Origin: Flavicella sp.
GTDB taxonomy: Bacteria > Bacteroidota > Bacteroidia > Flavobacteriales > Flavobacteriaceae
DNA: 34,825 bases
NCBI RefSeq assembly: GCF_029238425.1
Contig: NZ_JAQWGB010000013.1
Coordinates: forward strand, 1-34,825
Direction: 5' to 3'
A program made the translations under genes and the position numbers. This document shows positions 25,135-33,560 of this stretch, piece by piece (the stretch's first letter is position 1; every line of letters starts with the position of its first letter). The notes under the pieces were generated by a model. The model was not told where the DNA came from. It ran no database searches and saw only the letters and a list, made by a program, of their open reading frames with translations.

Positions 25135-26334
25135 TTATTTAGAATAATTTTTATACCTACTTAAAGCTTCTAGATAATAATAGTCCGCGTAATTTAAAGG
25201 TACATCAATTTCATTGTTGTGAGGAATACTACCAACAGAATGCTTCAAAAGAAAGTTTTTGTTTTCTCCTAATTTTGCAGTGTATTTTGGACTGGCTAGT
25301 GAGTTCATGATTTTGTTAATAGCAGGAAGATACGATTCTTTTGAATAGCCATCTAATTCGATTAGTGCTGAAACGGTCACAGCTGCAGCGGAAACGTCTC
25401 TAGGCTCGTTTGGTATATTTGGAGCGTTGTAATCCCAATAAGGAATCCCGTCTTCTGGTGTACCAGGATAGTTGATAATGAAGTTGGCTATTTTTTCAGC
25501 CTGTTTCAAATAAATTGGGTTTTTTGTGTAGCGGTAACATACTGTATACCCATAAATACCCCAAGCTTGACCACGTGCCCATGAACTTTCATGTGCATAA
25601 CCTTGGGCTGTATGTTTATTTCTTACTGCACCTGTTTCGGGATCATAATCAATGACATGATACGAGCTATTATCTTTTCTAAAATGGTTTTTTAAAGTGG
25701 TATCTGCATGTGCAATAGCTACATTTTGATATTTGGTGTCTCCTGTGATTTTAGAAAGTTCAAAAAGTAATTCTAGATTCATCATATTGTCAATGATCAC
25801 AGGAAATTTCCAACCTCTTGTGGATTGCCATCCTTTTTCTACATCCCAACTTTTGATGCATCCCACCGTTGGATCGAATCTTGTAATTAAAGAATTACCT
25901 GCGGTAATCATTACATTTTTGAATTCTTCATTCCCAGTCAATCGATAACCATTTCCATAGGAACAGTTAAATACAAAACCAAGATCATGATTTGTAGTAT
26001 AGTTTTTATGACTTTCAAAAATTGATTGAAATTTTTCTGCTGCTATTTTCCATTTTTCATTCTTTGTCAATTCGTATAAATACCAATTGGAGCCTGGATA
26101 AAAACCTTCCGTCCAATCAAATCTTTTATGGATCCAATGCATATTTCCATTGGCATCTAAGGTTCTTGGAATATTGTTTTCCTGTTCTGCAACAGCTAAT
26201 AAGAGTGATAGTTGTTTGTCTGCGAACTCTATTTGAGATGCAATTTCTGGGGCTTCTGTTTTCTTTGAAGTCGCCATACATGAATTAAGAATAATGGGTA
26301 TGACTAGCAATAAAGATAATTTTAGATATTTCAT
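25135..26334 (-). CDS. GH88-family unsaturated glucuronyl hydrolase, lipoprotein
   Basis: This 399-residue protein hydrolyses the 4,5-unsaturated uronyl residue that lyases leave at the non-reducing end of oligosaccharides. A lipobox ILNSC (Cys19) is followed by the alpha6/alpha6 barrel. The two aspartates of the family are visible: Asp117 in TNHDLGF and Asp182 in IIDNMMNLELLF, equivalent to Asp88 and Asp149 of the Bacillus GL1 enzyme. Further GH88 markers are WTEGFYPG near 74-81 and ESSWARGQAWGIYGY. It heads the operon that also carries both beta-helix genes. That supports the idea that the beta-helix proteins are lyases producing its substrate. The upstream gap holds a possible shared-type promoter. 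Confidence 0.95.
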   Translation of the reverse strand: MKYLKLSLLLVIPIILNSCMATSKKTEAPEIASQIEFADKQLSLLLAVAEQENNIPRTLDANGNMHWIHKRFDWTEGFYPGSNWYLYELTKNEKWKIAAEKFQSIFESHKNYTTNHDLGFVFNCSYGNGYRLTGNEEFKNVMITAGNSLITRFDPTVGCIKSWDVEKGWQSTRGWKFPVIIDNMMNLELLFELSKITGDTKYQNVAIAHADTTLKNHFRKDNSSYHVIDYDPETGAVRNKHTAQGYAHESSWARGQAWGIYGYTVCYRYTKNPIYLKQAEKIANFIINYPGTPEDGIPYWDYNAPNIPNEPRDVSAAAVTVSALIELDGYSKESYLPAINKIMNSLASPKYTAKLGENKNFLLKHSVGSIPHNNEIDVPLNYADYYYLEALSRYKNYSK

Positions 26335-26374
26335 ATTGTAATGATTAAATAGTATTTAGTTCTGTTATCTGATT

Positions 26375-26463
26375 GCAAGTTCTAAAATACTTCTATTGTT
26401 TTAGGGGGAATTAGTGTTCAACCACAGGGGGGATATCGTGTGAATCTCAACAAATACAGGGGG
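26375..26463 (-). promoter_or_regulatory. Probable shared-type PUL promoter of the GH88 operon
   Basis: On the minus strand there are three C-runs: CCCCC (26459-26463), CCCCCC (26427-26432) in a box starting GAGATTCACACG, and GAACACTAATTCCCCC (26404-26419). The last two are 23 bp apart and both contain ACAC before the C-run. The -7 element is unclear: TAGAACTTG (26375-26383) has the right spacing but a poor match, and TATTTTAG (26382-26389) matches better but lies too close. Confidence 0.5.
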
Positions 26464-26476
26464 CTGAGGTGTTTTT

Positions 26477-27142
26477 TTAAAGAGCTGTTGTTTTGAACGA
26501 TTTTATGATCATGTGGTTGTTCACAGTTCGGAATCCGAAATACCCGGAAGCATATGGATCTGTATCAAAATATTTAAAAATTATTTTACCATCTTTTTTA
26601 TATATAGTTGTATTGTTGTGGATACTGATGGTGATGTGAATGTTTTTATTGGCAGTGATTTGATAAAGTTCCCCATTCAAATCATGTTCTGGTAGGAGCG
26701 GTCTATTTTGTTCACCATTGTATCTTCTAAAGCGCGTTTTTGTGTTGTTATGTCCTCCAAATCCAACATAATACTGTGTTAAACTATGGTAATTGTTGAA
26801 TTTACCATTTCTATTTAAACTGTTTTTGAAGAAATCATTAGGAGAACTTGGGTCATTCGCCATCCAAAAACAATTCAAATCAGAAACACGATCATAGGGA
26901 CCACCTTTATCTATAACCTCCACCACAAAATCTATTTGAATTGGTGCTTGGAGGTTGTTTTTATACCAAACGGTACAGCCTTCTGCATCAATAATTTCCA
27001 TCTGTTTTTCAGTAAAAAAAACAGAACCACCTTCCTGCTGTTCAACCAACCAATTTTCTCTGGTTAGGGCAATTGAATTCTCTATAGAAGGAGAGGCACA
27101 TGCAAATAATATAAGTAGATAAATGAATTTGAAAGATTTCAT
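26477..27142 (-). CDS. DUF6250/DUF1961-like jelly-roll lipoprotein
   Basis: This 221-residue protein has a lipobox LFAC (Cys15) and then one concanavalin-like domain. The most telling stretches are VEVIDKGGPYDRVSDLNCFW, HSLTQYYVGFGGHNNTKTRFRRY and YFGFRTVNNHMIIKSF at the end. I associate this pattern with the DUF6250/DUF1961 group found in PULs of marine Bacteroidota. Jelly-roll folds of this kind include several polysaccharide lyases and hydrolases as well as binding domains. No reaction can be assigned from the sequence. The gene starts six bases after the sulfatase stop and appears to be the last of the susCD operon. Confidence 0.72.
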   Translation of the reverse strand: MKSFKFIYLLILFACASPSIENSIALTRENWLVEQQEGGSVFFTEKQMEIIDAEGCTVWYKNNLQAPIQIDFVVEVIDKGGPYDRVSDLNCFWMANDPSSPNDFFKNSLNRNGKFNNYHSLTQYYVGFGGHNNTKTRFRRYNGEQNRPLLPEHDLNGELYQITANKNIHITISIHNNTTIYKKDGKIIFKYFDTDPYASGYFGFRTVNNHMIIKSFKTTAL

Positions 27143-27148
27143 AGGAGA

Positions 27149-28558
27149 TTAATATGGTGTTATAAATAATGTACTCGATGAAATTTTACTTTTGCTTGGA
27201 AGGATTATTTTTTTCAAAAATTTATGATCTTCATTTTCAATACACCAGTTGTGAAGGATATCTCTAAAGCCATCTAACTCCTTGATATGTTTTTTAGAAC
27301 TCACTAAATTATTCATTTCATAGGGGTCTTTTTCTAAATTAAATAATTGTTCTCTATTTTTTCCCCAGTTGTAAAGTATGTATTTGTATTTTTTTGTTAT
27401 TACTGAACGACCGATTGTTCCAAGAGCTTGTTTTCCCTCAAATTTTGTTTCCACAACAACAAAATTTCTTTCAATATTTTTTTTAGGGTTTAGGAAGATG
27501 GGCTTTAAATTTTCACCAGGTAAGTTATTTCTAACTGCACCAGCATAGGAACAGATTGTAGGGTAGAGGTCTAGGCCATTTGAAAGTAAAGTATTATTTG
27601 CTTTTTTACTAGGTTTGATAGTTCCTAGATGATTTGCTATAAAGGGAACTTTAACACTTTCTTGGAAAAGTATTGTTTTTTGATTCCAGCCGTGGGCAGC
27701 ATTACCATCCCCATGATCTGAGGTGAATATAATTAAAGTTTCTTCTCTAAGGTCATTTTGATTTATAGCTTTTATAATTTTTCCAATTTCGACATCTACT
27801 TTTTCAACAAGGCGGTAATAGGCATATAGGTAATTTCTCCAATCTTCCTTGGTATAGTTACCGGTAGGATATACTTTTCTGTTAGCATTTTGTTCCAACT
27901 GTACTACCTCAGGAAAACTTTTTGACTTTTCGAAATTTACAGGAAGTTGAGGAGTATCATCAATATTTGGTAGAGTAACATTACCATACGGTAAAGGTTC
28001 ATTCCTAGCCCACTCACAAATATTATGAGGGTTGTCAAATGACACTACTAAGAAAAAAGGATTTTCAGATTTTTTTTTTGATTTAATATATTCGATGCTC
28101 TTTTCTGCCAATCCTATATCTCCCATAGGAGCGATAAATTCAAAACCATTTCCGGCCGACATGCTAGCTTCATGTGCATGCCATTTCCCACCATAGGCAC
28201 AATCATAACCAACATTTTTTAAGACAGTACCTAATACATTTTGTTTTTCATTGGAAATGATTTGGTTGTCTCCATCTTTGTTTGAGTTGACACCAATCGC
28301 ATGTGGCATTTTTCCCGTGAACATGCTAGATCTTGAAGGGGTACATAAAGGAAAAGTCACATAGGCATTGTCAAAATGCATTCCTGTTTTTGCAAGTTGA
28401 TCTAGGTTAGGAGTACTCACATTGGTATTTCCCATGTAACTTAATGCATTTGCATTATGTTGATCTGTAAGAATCAACACTATATTGGGATGTTTTTTAT
28501 GCTGAGCGATAAAAATAAACGGAATAAAAATAAATAAGGAGGTAATTTTAAATTTCAT
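27149..28558 (-). CDS. Family S1 sulfatase, secreted
   Basis: This 469-residue sulfatase starts at Met 28558. An in-frame Met seven codons earlier is less likely because the signal peptide MKFKITSLFIFIPFIFIAQ begins at 28558. The metal site is IVLILTDQH (Asp32, Gln33). The formylglycine signature CTPSR is at 72-76 with Cys72, and a second metal block is FTSDHGDGNAAHG. It lacks a lipobox, unlike the other sulfatase here, so it is probably soluble in the periplasm. It lies after susD, separated by an 84-base gap with a hairpin. The sulfate position it removes is not readable from the sequence. The two sulfatases differ widely, which suggests different targets. Confidence 0.95.
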   Translation of the reverse strand: MKFKITSLFIFIPFIFIAQHKKHPNIVLILTDQHNANALSYMGNTNVSTPNLDQLAKTGMHFDNAYVTFPLCTPSRSSMFTGKMPHAIGVNSNKDGDNQIISNEKQNVLGTVLKNVGYDCAYGGKWHAHEASMSAGNGFEFIAPMGDIGLAEKSIEYIKSKKKSENPFFLVVSFDNPHNICEWARNEPLPYGNVTLPNIDDTPQLPVNFEKSKSFPEVVQLEQNANRKVYPTGNYTKEDWRNYLYAYYRLVEKVDVEIGKIIKAINQNDLREETLIIFTSDHGDGNAAHGWNQKTILFQESVKVPFIANHLGTIKPSKKANNTLLSNGLDLYPTICSYAGAVRNNLPGENLKPIFLNPKKNIERNFVVVETKFEGKQALGTIGRSVITKKYKYILYNWGKNREQLFNLEKDPYEMNNLVSSKKHIKELDGFRDILHNWCIENEDHKFLKKIILPSKSKISSSTLFITPY

Positions 28559-28581
28559 AATGTTTTGTTTATAAATCAATA

Positions 28582-28621
28582 AAACCTAGGATTTCAAATA
28601 AATATAGGAAATACTAGGTTT
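28582..28621 (-). terminator. Imperfect hairpin after susD, possible partial terminator or mRNA stabiliser
   Basis: AAACCTAG (28582-28589) pairs with CTAGGTTT (28614-28621). After one mismatch the pairing continues as ATTTC/GAAAT, leaving a 12-base loop. The stem lies in the gap between susD and the sulfatase gene. A poor T-tract follows on the minus strand, so full termination is unlikely. It may hold down expression of the downstream genes relative to susCD. Confidence 0.5.
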
Positions 28622-28642
28622 GTTTCATGAGTTTGAAAATGG

Positions 28643-30367
28643 TTACCAACCAGGTTTCTGGTCTAAAAATTTATTTAAGTTAACTTCTTGTAAAGGGTAG
28701 GGTAGTGACATATGTTTTGATGCATCAAAGAACTCACCAGATCTTAGAAAAGCTTTATGATTTTCATCGGTAGGTTTAAAATCAGGCGATCCAATTATGG
28801 CCGCATTTAAGAGTTCTAATTTTGTACCTAATAATTCCCAACGAATCAAATCGTGTTTCCTTCTTCCTTCGAAACAGAATTCTCGTAATCTTTCATCTAC
28901 AATTTCTTGAAAAAATAATTCTTGGGTCGAAACAGCTCCGGCTCTTCCCGTATTTTGAATATAATCCAAACCAGCGCGTCGTCTCACCTCATCTAAATAT
29001 CCAATAGCAGAAGCCGTAGGTCCATTTAGGGCATTGTCAGCTTCAGCATGCATTAGCAGAATATCGGCATATCTCAATACAGGAATATTAATTCCCGTAA
29101 AATTTCTATTGGGAGTTGGGTTGGCTTCGAGTAAAATATATGGGTCTATTTCTCCTGCGGGAGGTGAGTCAATTAAATCATCAAAATCTGCTGGTTCCCA
29201 CCGACGAAATTTACCAGGGCAATAATTAGAAGCAAGTGTACTCGTAACAGCTTTAGCATCTCCACTCGCAGTGTACTGCATTGCTGGCACATTCCAAGCT
29301 TTTCTTAAAAGTTCATCATTTGAGACAAATAAATCTCTTACCACAGGAGTTGTGTTAAACATGGCATATGCACCAGGATACCCATCGTCTCCTCCTCCAT
29401 AATTAAAAGCAAGACCATTGATTCCTCCAATTCTTCCATGTGCATCAATCCCTGATTCTCTCAAGTATTTAAAAGAAATTTCAAAAAGGGTTTCTTGTGT
29501 GTCGTATACATTTTCTATATAGTTTAGAAAATGTTTTCTGTAGTTGTCACTTACAATTGTTATCACCTCTTCTCCATCTACAATGTCAGTTGTAACAACA
29601 GAAGGAGTAAGACTGTGTTCTCCAGAGTTAATGACAATTTCACACTTCTCTAGAACTTTTAAGTATTTAGAGTTGTCATGTAAAGGATAACCGGCCATTT
29701 TTAAGTAAACACGTGCCATCAATCCATGTGCGGCCATTTTATTAGCTCTCCCAGGAATGTAACTAGCATCGCTAATCAACGGTAAATGTTCTGAAGCAAA
29801 CGTATAATCTTCAATAATTTGTGTATATAATTCCTCAAGACTAACAGGTTTAAGATGATTGGCAGATTGATCAAGAGTAGATGATAAAGGCATTGGAACC
29901 TCTTCAAACCAAGAAGCTAATAAAGAAAAAGCATGAGCTCTTAAGAATTTAGCCTCACCAATGTATCTGTTGAATTCATCATCTTCGAATCCTGCAGGAT
30001 CTAATTTTTCAATAAATATGTTACTTAGGTTTATAACTTGGTATAAATAAGACCATAAGTTTTTAACATCATTGTCTGCTGCTGTGTGTCGGTACAAACC
30101 AACAGTCCAATTTTCGTTGTATCTTCTGTTATAATAACCTTCATCTGTACCAGACTCCATGATAATGGACATGGCTTGACCGTATACTTGGTCGCTCGCA
30201 AATTGTGAGTAGATTCCAGCAAGAGCAATATCTGCTTCGGTACTGTTTGAGTAAAAGTCGTTGATACCCCATGTAGATTGAGGCTCTTCATTTAAAAAAT
30301 CAGAACAACCCGAGCTCATCGCTGCTATAGCGAACAAGCTTAAAAGTATTTTATATAATTTTTTCAT
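28643..30367 (-). CDS. susD: SusD/RagB-family surface glycan-binding lipoprotein
   Basis: This 574-residue lipoprotein (Cys21 in MSSGCSDFLNEEP) is the SusD partner that lies over the SusC channel and binds the glycan outside the cell. The TPR-like N-terminal half contains EADIALAGIYSQF and the IGEAKFLRAHAF helix. The C-terminal block FQEIVDERLREFCFEGRRKHDLIRW is diagnostic, and the protein ends in the typical DQKPGW. It lies 32 bases after susC. Specificity cannot be deduced because SusD binding faces vary greatly. Confidence 0.97.
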   Translation of the reverse strand: MKKLYKILLSLFAIAAMSSGCSDFLNEEPQSTWGINDFYSNSTEADIALAGIYSQFASDQVYGQAMSIIMESGTDEGYYNRRYNENWTVGLYRHTAADNDVKNLWSYLYQVINLSNIFIEKLDPAGFEDDEFNRYIGEAKFLRAHAFSLLASWFEEVPMPLSSTLDQSANHLKPVSLEELYTQIIEDYTFASEHLPLISDASYIPGRANKMAAHGLMARVYLKMAGYPLHDNSKYLKVLEKCEIVINSGEHSLTPSVVTTDIVDGEEVITIVSDNYRKHFLNYIENVYDTQETLFEISFKYLRESGIDAHGRIGGINGLAFNYGGGDDGYPGAYAMFNTTPVVRDLFVSNDELLRKAWNVPAMQYTASGDAKAVTSTLASNYCPGKFRRWEPADFDDLIDSPPAGEIDPYILLEANPTPNRNFTGINIPVLRYADILLMHAEADNALNGPTASAIGYLDEVRRRAGLDYIQNTGRAGAVSTQELFFQEIVDERLREFCFEGRRKHDLIRWELLGTKLELLNAAIIGSPDFKPTDENHKAFLRSGEFFDASKHMSLPYPLQEVNLNKFLDQKPGW

Positions 30368-30399
30368 TTTTTAGATTTTTTAGATTTCTGAATTTTTCA

Positions 30400-33300
30400 T
30401 TAAAATATAATATCAAGTCCTGTCATGATTGTCGTACTCTGTGGATAAGCTGAGTAATCTAAGTTTGGAGTTAAAGCCCCAAATTTCCCCACAGAAACGT
30501 CTGGGTCATAACCAGAGTAATTGGTCCATGTAAATAAATTTTGACCTGTTACAAAAACACGTAAACTTTTTAATTTTAACTGTTTAGCAAAAACAGAAGG
30601 AAGATTATATCCGAATGATACGGCCTTCAGTTTTAAATACGATCCATCCTCGATATGCCTGTTGTCAATTCTATTACCTTTAGGTGCAGCACCATAAACA
30701 TTAGAATATCTTATTGTTCCTACATTTGTATCTGTATTGGTAGGAGACCAAGCGTTGATTAAATCGGGAAATCCATTTCTTCTACCAGCTTCAGGTACTC
30801 CAAAAACAGTTTTGTTAGCGTTTAATATGTCATAACCATAAGACCATTGTAAAAGAAAGTTGAAGTCAAAATCTCCAAATTCGAAAGTGTTAGAAAGTCC
30901 ACCAAAATGTTTTGGATGTGGATTTCCTATGACAACTCTATCTTGGTCGTTTACAGTTCCGTCTCCATTTTGATCGATAAACTTAACACTTCCGGGAGCA
31001 ACAGGTAAAGTACCGTTATCAGGAATTCCTTCTTTTAAAATATACGTTTGTAAGGCATTATCCCAATTGAAGTCGTCTACTTGGTAAATTCTATCAAACT
31101 CTAAACCATACATCATTCCAACAGGTTGACCTACTTTTGTTATGTATTGATATTCAGAATAGCTATTGCTCCACTCAGGATCTGTAAAAATTGCATCCTG
31201 TCCATCATTAAGTGCAATGGTTTCATTTTTATTGAATGAAATATTAAAGGAGGAGGTCCATCTAAATTTGTCCGACGTGAAATTAACTGAGTTTAAAGTA
31301 ATTTCTAAACCAGCATTTTGAACCTTTCCTACATTTTGCTGTACTCTATCAAAACCTGTGTGTGGTGCCATTTCTGCTTTTAATAATAGATCTGATGTTG
31401 ATTTTTTGTAGTAGTCAACTGTGGCTTGTAATTTTTGATTGAAAAAACCTAAATCTAAACCAGCATTTGTCTGACTTGTTGTTTCCCAACGTAAATCAGG
31501 TACTCCTAAATTACTTTGATAAGCTCCTGGGGTGTAATTTTGACCAGTTCCCCAGATGTATCCGCTAGAAACACTTGCATTCAGTTGACTGTAAGCATCA
31601 TAATCTCCAATTCTGTTGTTTCCGGTTTTTCCCCAACCAAGTCTTAACTTAGCGAAAGAAACAGCATCTAGATCCATCATGAAATTTTCGTCACTTAATT
31701 TCCATCCGGCAGAAAAAGACGGGAAGTAACCCCAACGATTGTCTTCACTGAACTTAGAAGAACCATCCGCTCTATAGGTTGCCGTTAATAAATATTTATT
31801 TTTATAGCTGTAATTAATTCTTGCGAAATATGAAAGTAATGTATTGGCAGATAACTGTGTTACCGGGATGGAAGGAGAGGTTCCTAAATCTAGTTTAGCC
31901 ATTCCAAACAAATCTGTTGGAATCTCCGAATTTTTCATACGAGCATATTCACTATCTCTTGCCTGAGCTTCGAGTCCTCCTAAAACTGTAAAACTATTTT
32001 TCCCAAATTTCTTTTTATAAGTTAACGTATTGGAAGTTGAAAGAGTTTGATATCTTCTGGTTGTAAGTGTTCCGTTAATATGATCTGTACCTCTGCGACC
32101 TTGTTGTGTGTCTAAACCAAAGAACAAAGTTTCCTTTCTGTTGTCTACTTGATAAGTACCTGAAACTCTTAAATACAAATTTGGTTTGAATTTATGTGTG
32201 ATGGCCAAACTACCACGAATTACATCAGAGCGATTTGACCTATCTGTGTTTTCAAGGTTTTTTACAGGGTTGAATAAATACCTTTGGTTGATATCATCAA
32301 AATCGTATCCTCCTTCTTCCAATCCATCATCATTAATGGGCTCTACAGGTCTAAACTGAACGGCATCTCTAATGACACTTGTGTATTTGTTCCCAGAAAT
32401 GGTAGGTCCAGTTCTGTCTAAATGTGAGTATTGAAGGTAACCATTAAAGGTTGTTTTTGAATTGAGTTTGTGCGTAAACTTTAGGTTGTTCAAATATTTT
32501 TTAAAGCCAGTATTGATCATAGTCCCCTCTTGATCTAGATACTCTGTTGAGAAATATAATTTAGTTGTTTTGTTACCTCCGCTTAAACTCAAATTGTAAC
32601 GGGATGTTTCAGCTAATTGAAAAATCTCATCTTGCCAGCTTGTACCTTCTGTATTTCGATACAATTCTTTATCAACCCAGTCTCTTTTGAAGTAATTGGT
32701 ATATTGTCCAGGGGTATAATTGTCTAAAGCGCTCGCTATTTGTTCTTGGTAAAGAACATAGTCATAGGGACCTAAAACTTGAAGTCTGTTTGGAATCCAT
32801 TGTAAACTATGTGCAATGCTGAATTTTACATCTGTTTTTCCATCACTTCTTCCTTCTTTCGTAGTAATGATAATTACACCGTTGGCAGCTCTAGATCCAT
32901 ATATAGCGGTTGCTGAAGCGTCTTTTAAAATATCGAAACTTTCGATGTCATTGGTACTGATACTAGCCGGATCAAAGTCTTCTAATGGAATTCCGTCAAC
33001 AACATAAAGAGGAGAGTTATCTCCTGTAATGGAGTTACCACCCCTAATAACAATATTAAGACTTTCTCCGGGCGTCCCATCTACCGAGCCAATTTGAACT
33101 CCAGATACCCTTCCTGCCAAAGCTTGATCGAAATTAGTAGTTGCAGTATTGACTAATTCTTCGGCGTCAATAGATGCTACCGATCCGGTTAAGTCTTTCT
33201 TTTTAACAGTTCCATACCCAACTACAACAACTTCTTCTAAACTAACATTAGACTCTCTAAGTTTTATATGTAGTGTATTGTTGGTTGTAATTACTATTTC

Positions 33301-33537
33301 TTGGGTTTCGAATCCCATATAGCTAAAAGTTAGTTTTGCTCCTTCTTTGATATCGTTTAAAGAAAAGAATCCATCGAAATCTGAAATGGTTCCTTTGTTT
33401 TCTCCTTTGGATACAATTGATACTCCAGGTAGTGGATTCCCACTCGAATCTGATACCTTTCCGGTGATTGCTTTTTGTGCAATCCCAATAAATGAGAAGC
33501 AAGTAAAAGCTATGAATAATGTTATAATATTTTTCAT
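30400..33537 (-). CDS. susC: SusC/RagA-family TonB-dependent outer-membrane transporter
   Basis: This 1045-residue protein imports oligosaccharides across the outer membrane. The signal peptide covers about 1-20 (ending GIAQ). A CarboxypepD_reg-like domain (about 22-95) contains ITGKVSDSSGNPLPGVSIV. The TonB-box-like stretch is LEEVVVVGYGTVKKKDLTGS near 99-118. The plug domain follows to about 225 (ALAGRVSGVQ, LYVVDGIPL, DILKDASATAIYGSRAANGVI). The rest is the barrel, ending in an aromatic-rich strand with a terminal Phe. It lies 23 bases after the truncated surface-protein gene and 32 before susD, so the promoter for susCD probably lies beyond the right edge. Confidence 0.97.
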   Translation of the reverse strand: MKNIITLFIAFTCFSFIGIAQKAITGKVSDSSGNPLPGVSIVSKGENKGTISDFDGFFSLNDIKEGAKLTFSYMGFETQEIVITTNNTLHIKLRESNVSLEEVVVVGYGTVKKKDLTGSVASIDAEELVNTATTNFDQALAGRVSGVQIGSVDGTPGESLNIVIRGGNSITGDNSPLYVVDGIPLEDFDPASISTNDIESFDILKDASATAIYGSRAANGVIIITTKEGRSDGKTDVKFSIAHSLQWIPNRLQVLGPYDYVLYQEQIASALDNYTPGQYTNYFKRDWVDKELYRNTEGTSWQDEIFQLAETSRYNLSLSGGNKTTKLYFSTEYLDQEGTMINTGFKKYLNNLKFTHKLNSKTTFNGYLQYSHLDRTGPTISGNKYTSVIRDAVQFRPVEPINDDGLEEGGYDFDDINQRYLFNPVKNLENTDRSNRSDVIRGSLAITHKFKPNLYLRVSGTYQVDNRKETLFFGLDTQQGRRGTDHINGTLTTRRYQTLSTSNTLTYKKKFGKNSFTVLGGLEAQARDSEYARMKNSEIPTDLFGMAKLDLGTSPSIPVTQLSANTLLSYFARINYSYKNKYLLTATYRADGSSKFSEDNRWGYFPSFSAGWKLSDENFMMDLDAVSFAKLRLGWGKTGNNRIGDYDAYSQLNASVSSGYIWGTGQNYTPGAYQSNLGVPDLRWETTSQTNAGLDLGFFNQKLQATVDYYKKSTSDLLLKAEMAPHTGFDRVQQNVGKVQNAGLEITLNSVNFTSDKFRWTSSFNISFNKNETIALNDGQDAIFTDPEWSNSYSEYQYITKVGQPVGMMYGLEFDRIYQVDDFNWDNALQTYILKEGIPDNGTLPVAPGSVKFIDQNGDGTVNDQDRVVIGNPHPKHFGGLSNTFEFGDFDFNFLLQWSYGYDILNANKTVFGVPEAGRRNGFPDLINAWSPTNTDTNVGTIRYSNVYGAAPKGNRIDNRHIEDGSYLKLKAVSFGYNLPSVFAKQLKLKSLRVFVTGQNLFTWTNYSGYDPDVSVGKFGALTPNLDYSAYPQSTTIMTGLDIIF

Positions 33538-33560
33538 TTGAATAGTTTTTTTGAAATGAT

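Noticed and set aside
12357-26463. The GAAC/CCCC repeats as a CRISPR array or transposon ends
   Set aside because: The copies are short, few and degenerate, stand only at fixed distances upstream of genes, and have no spacer-repeat periodicity, transposase or target duplications.
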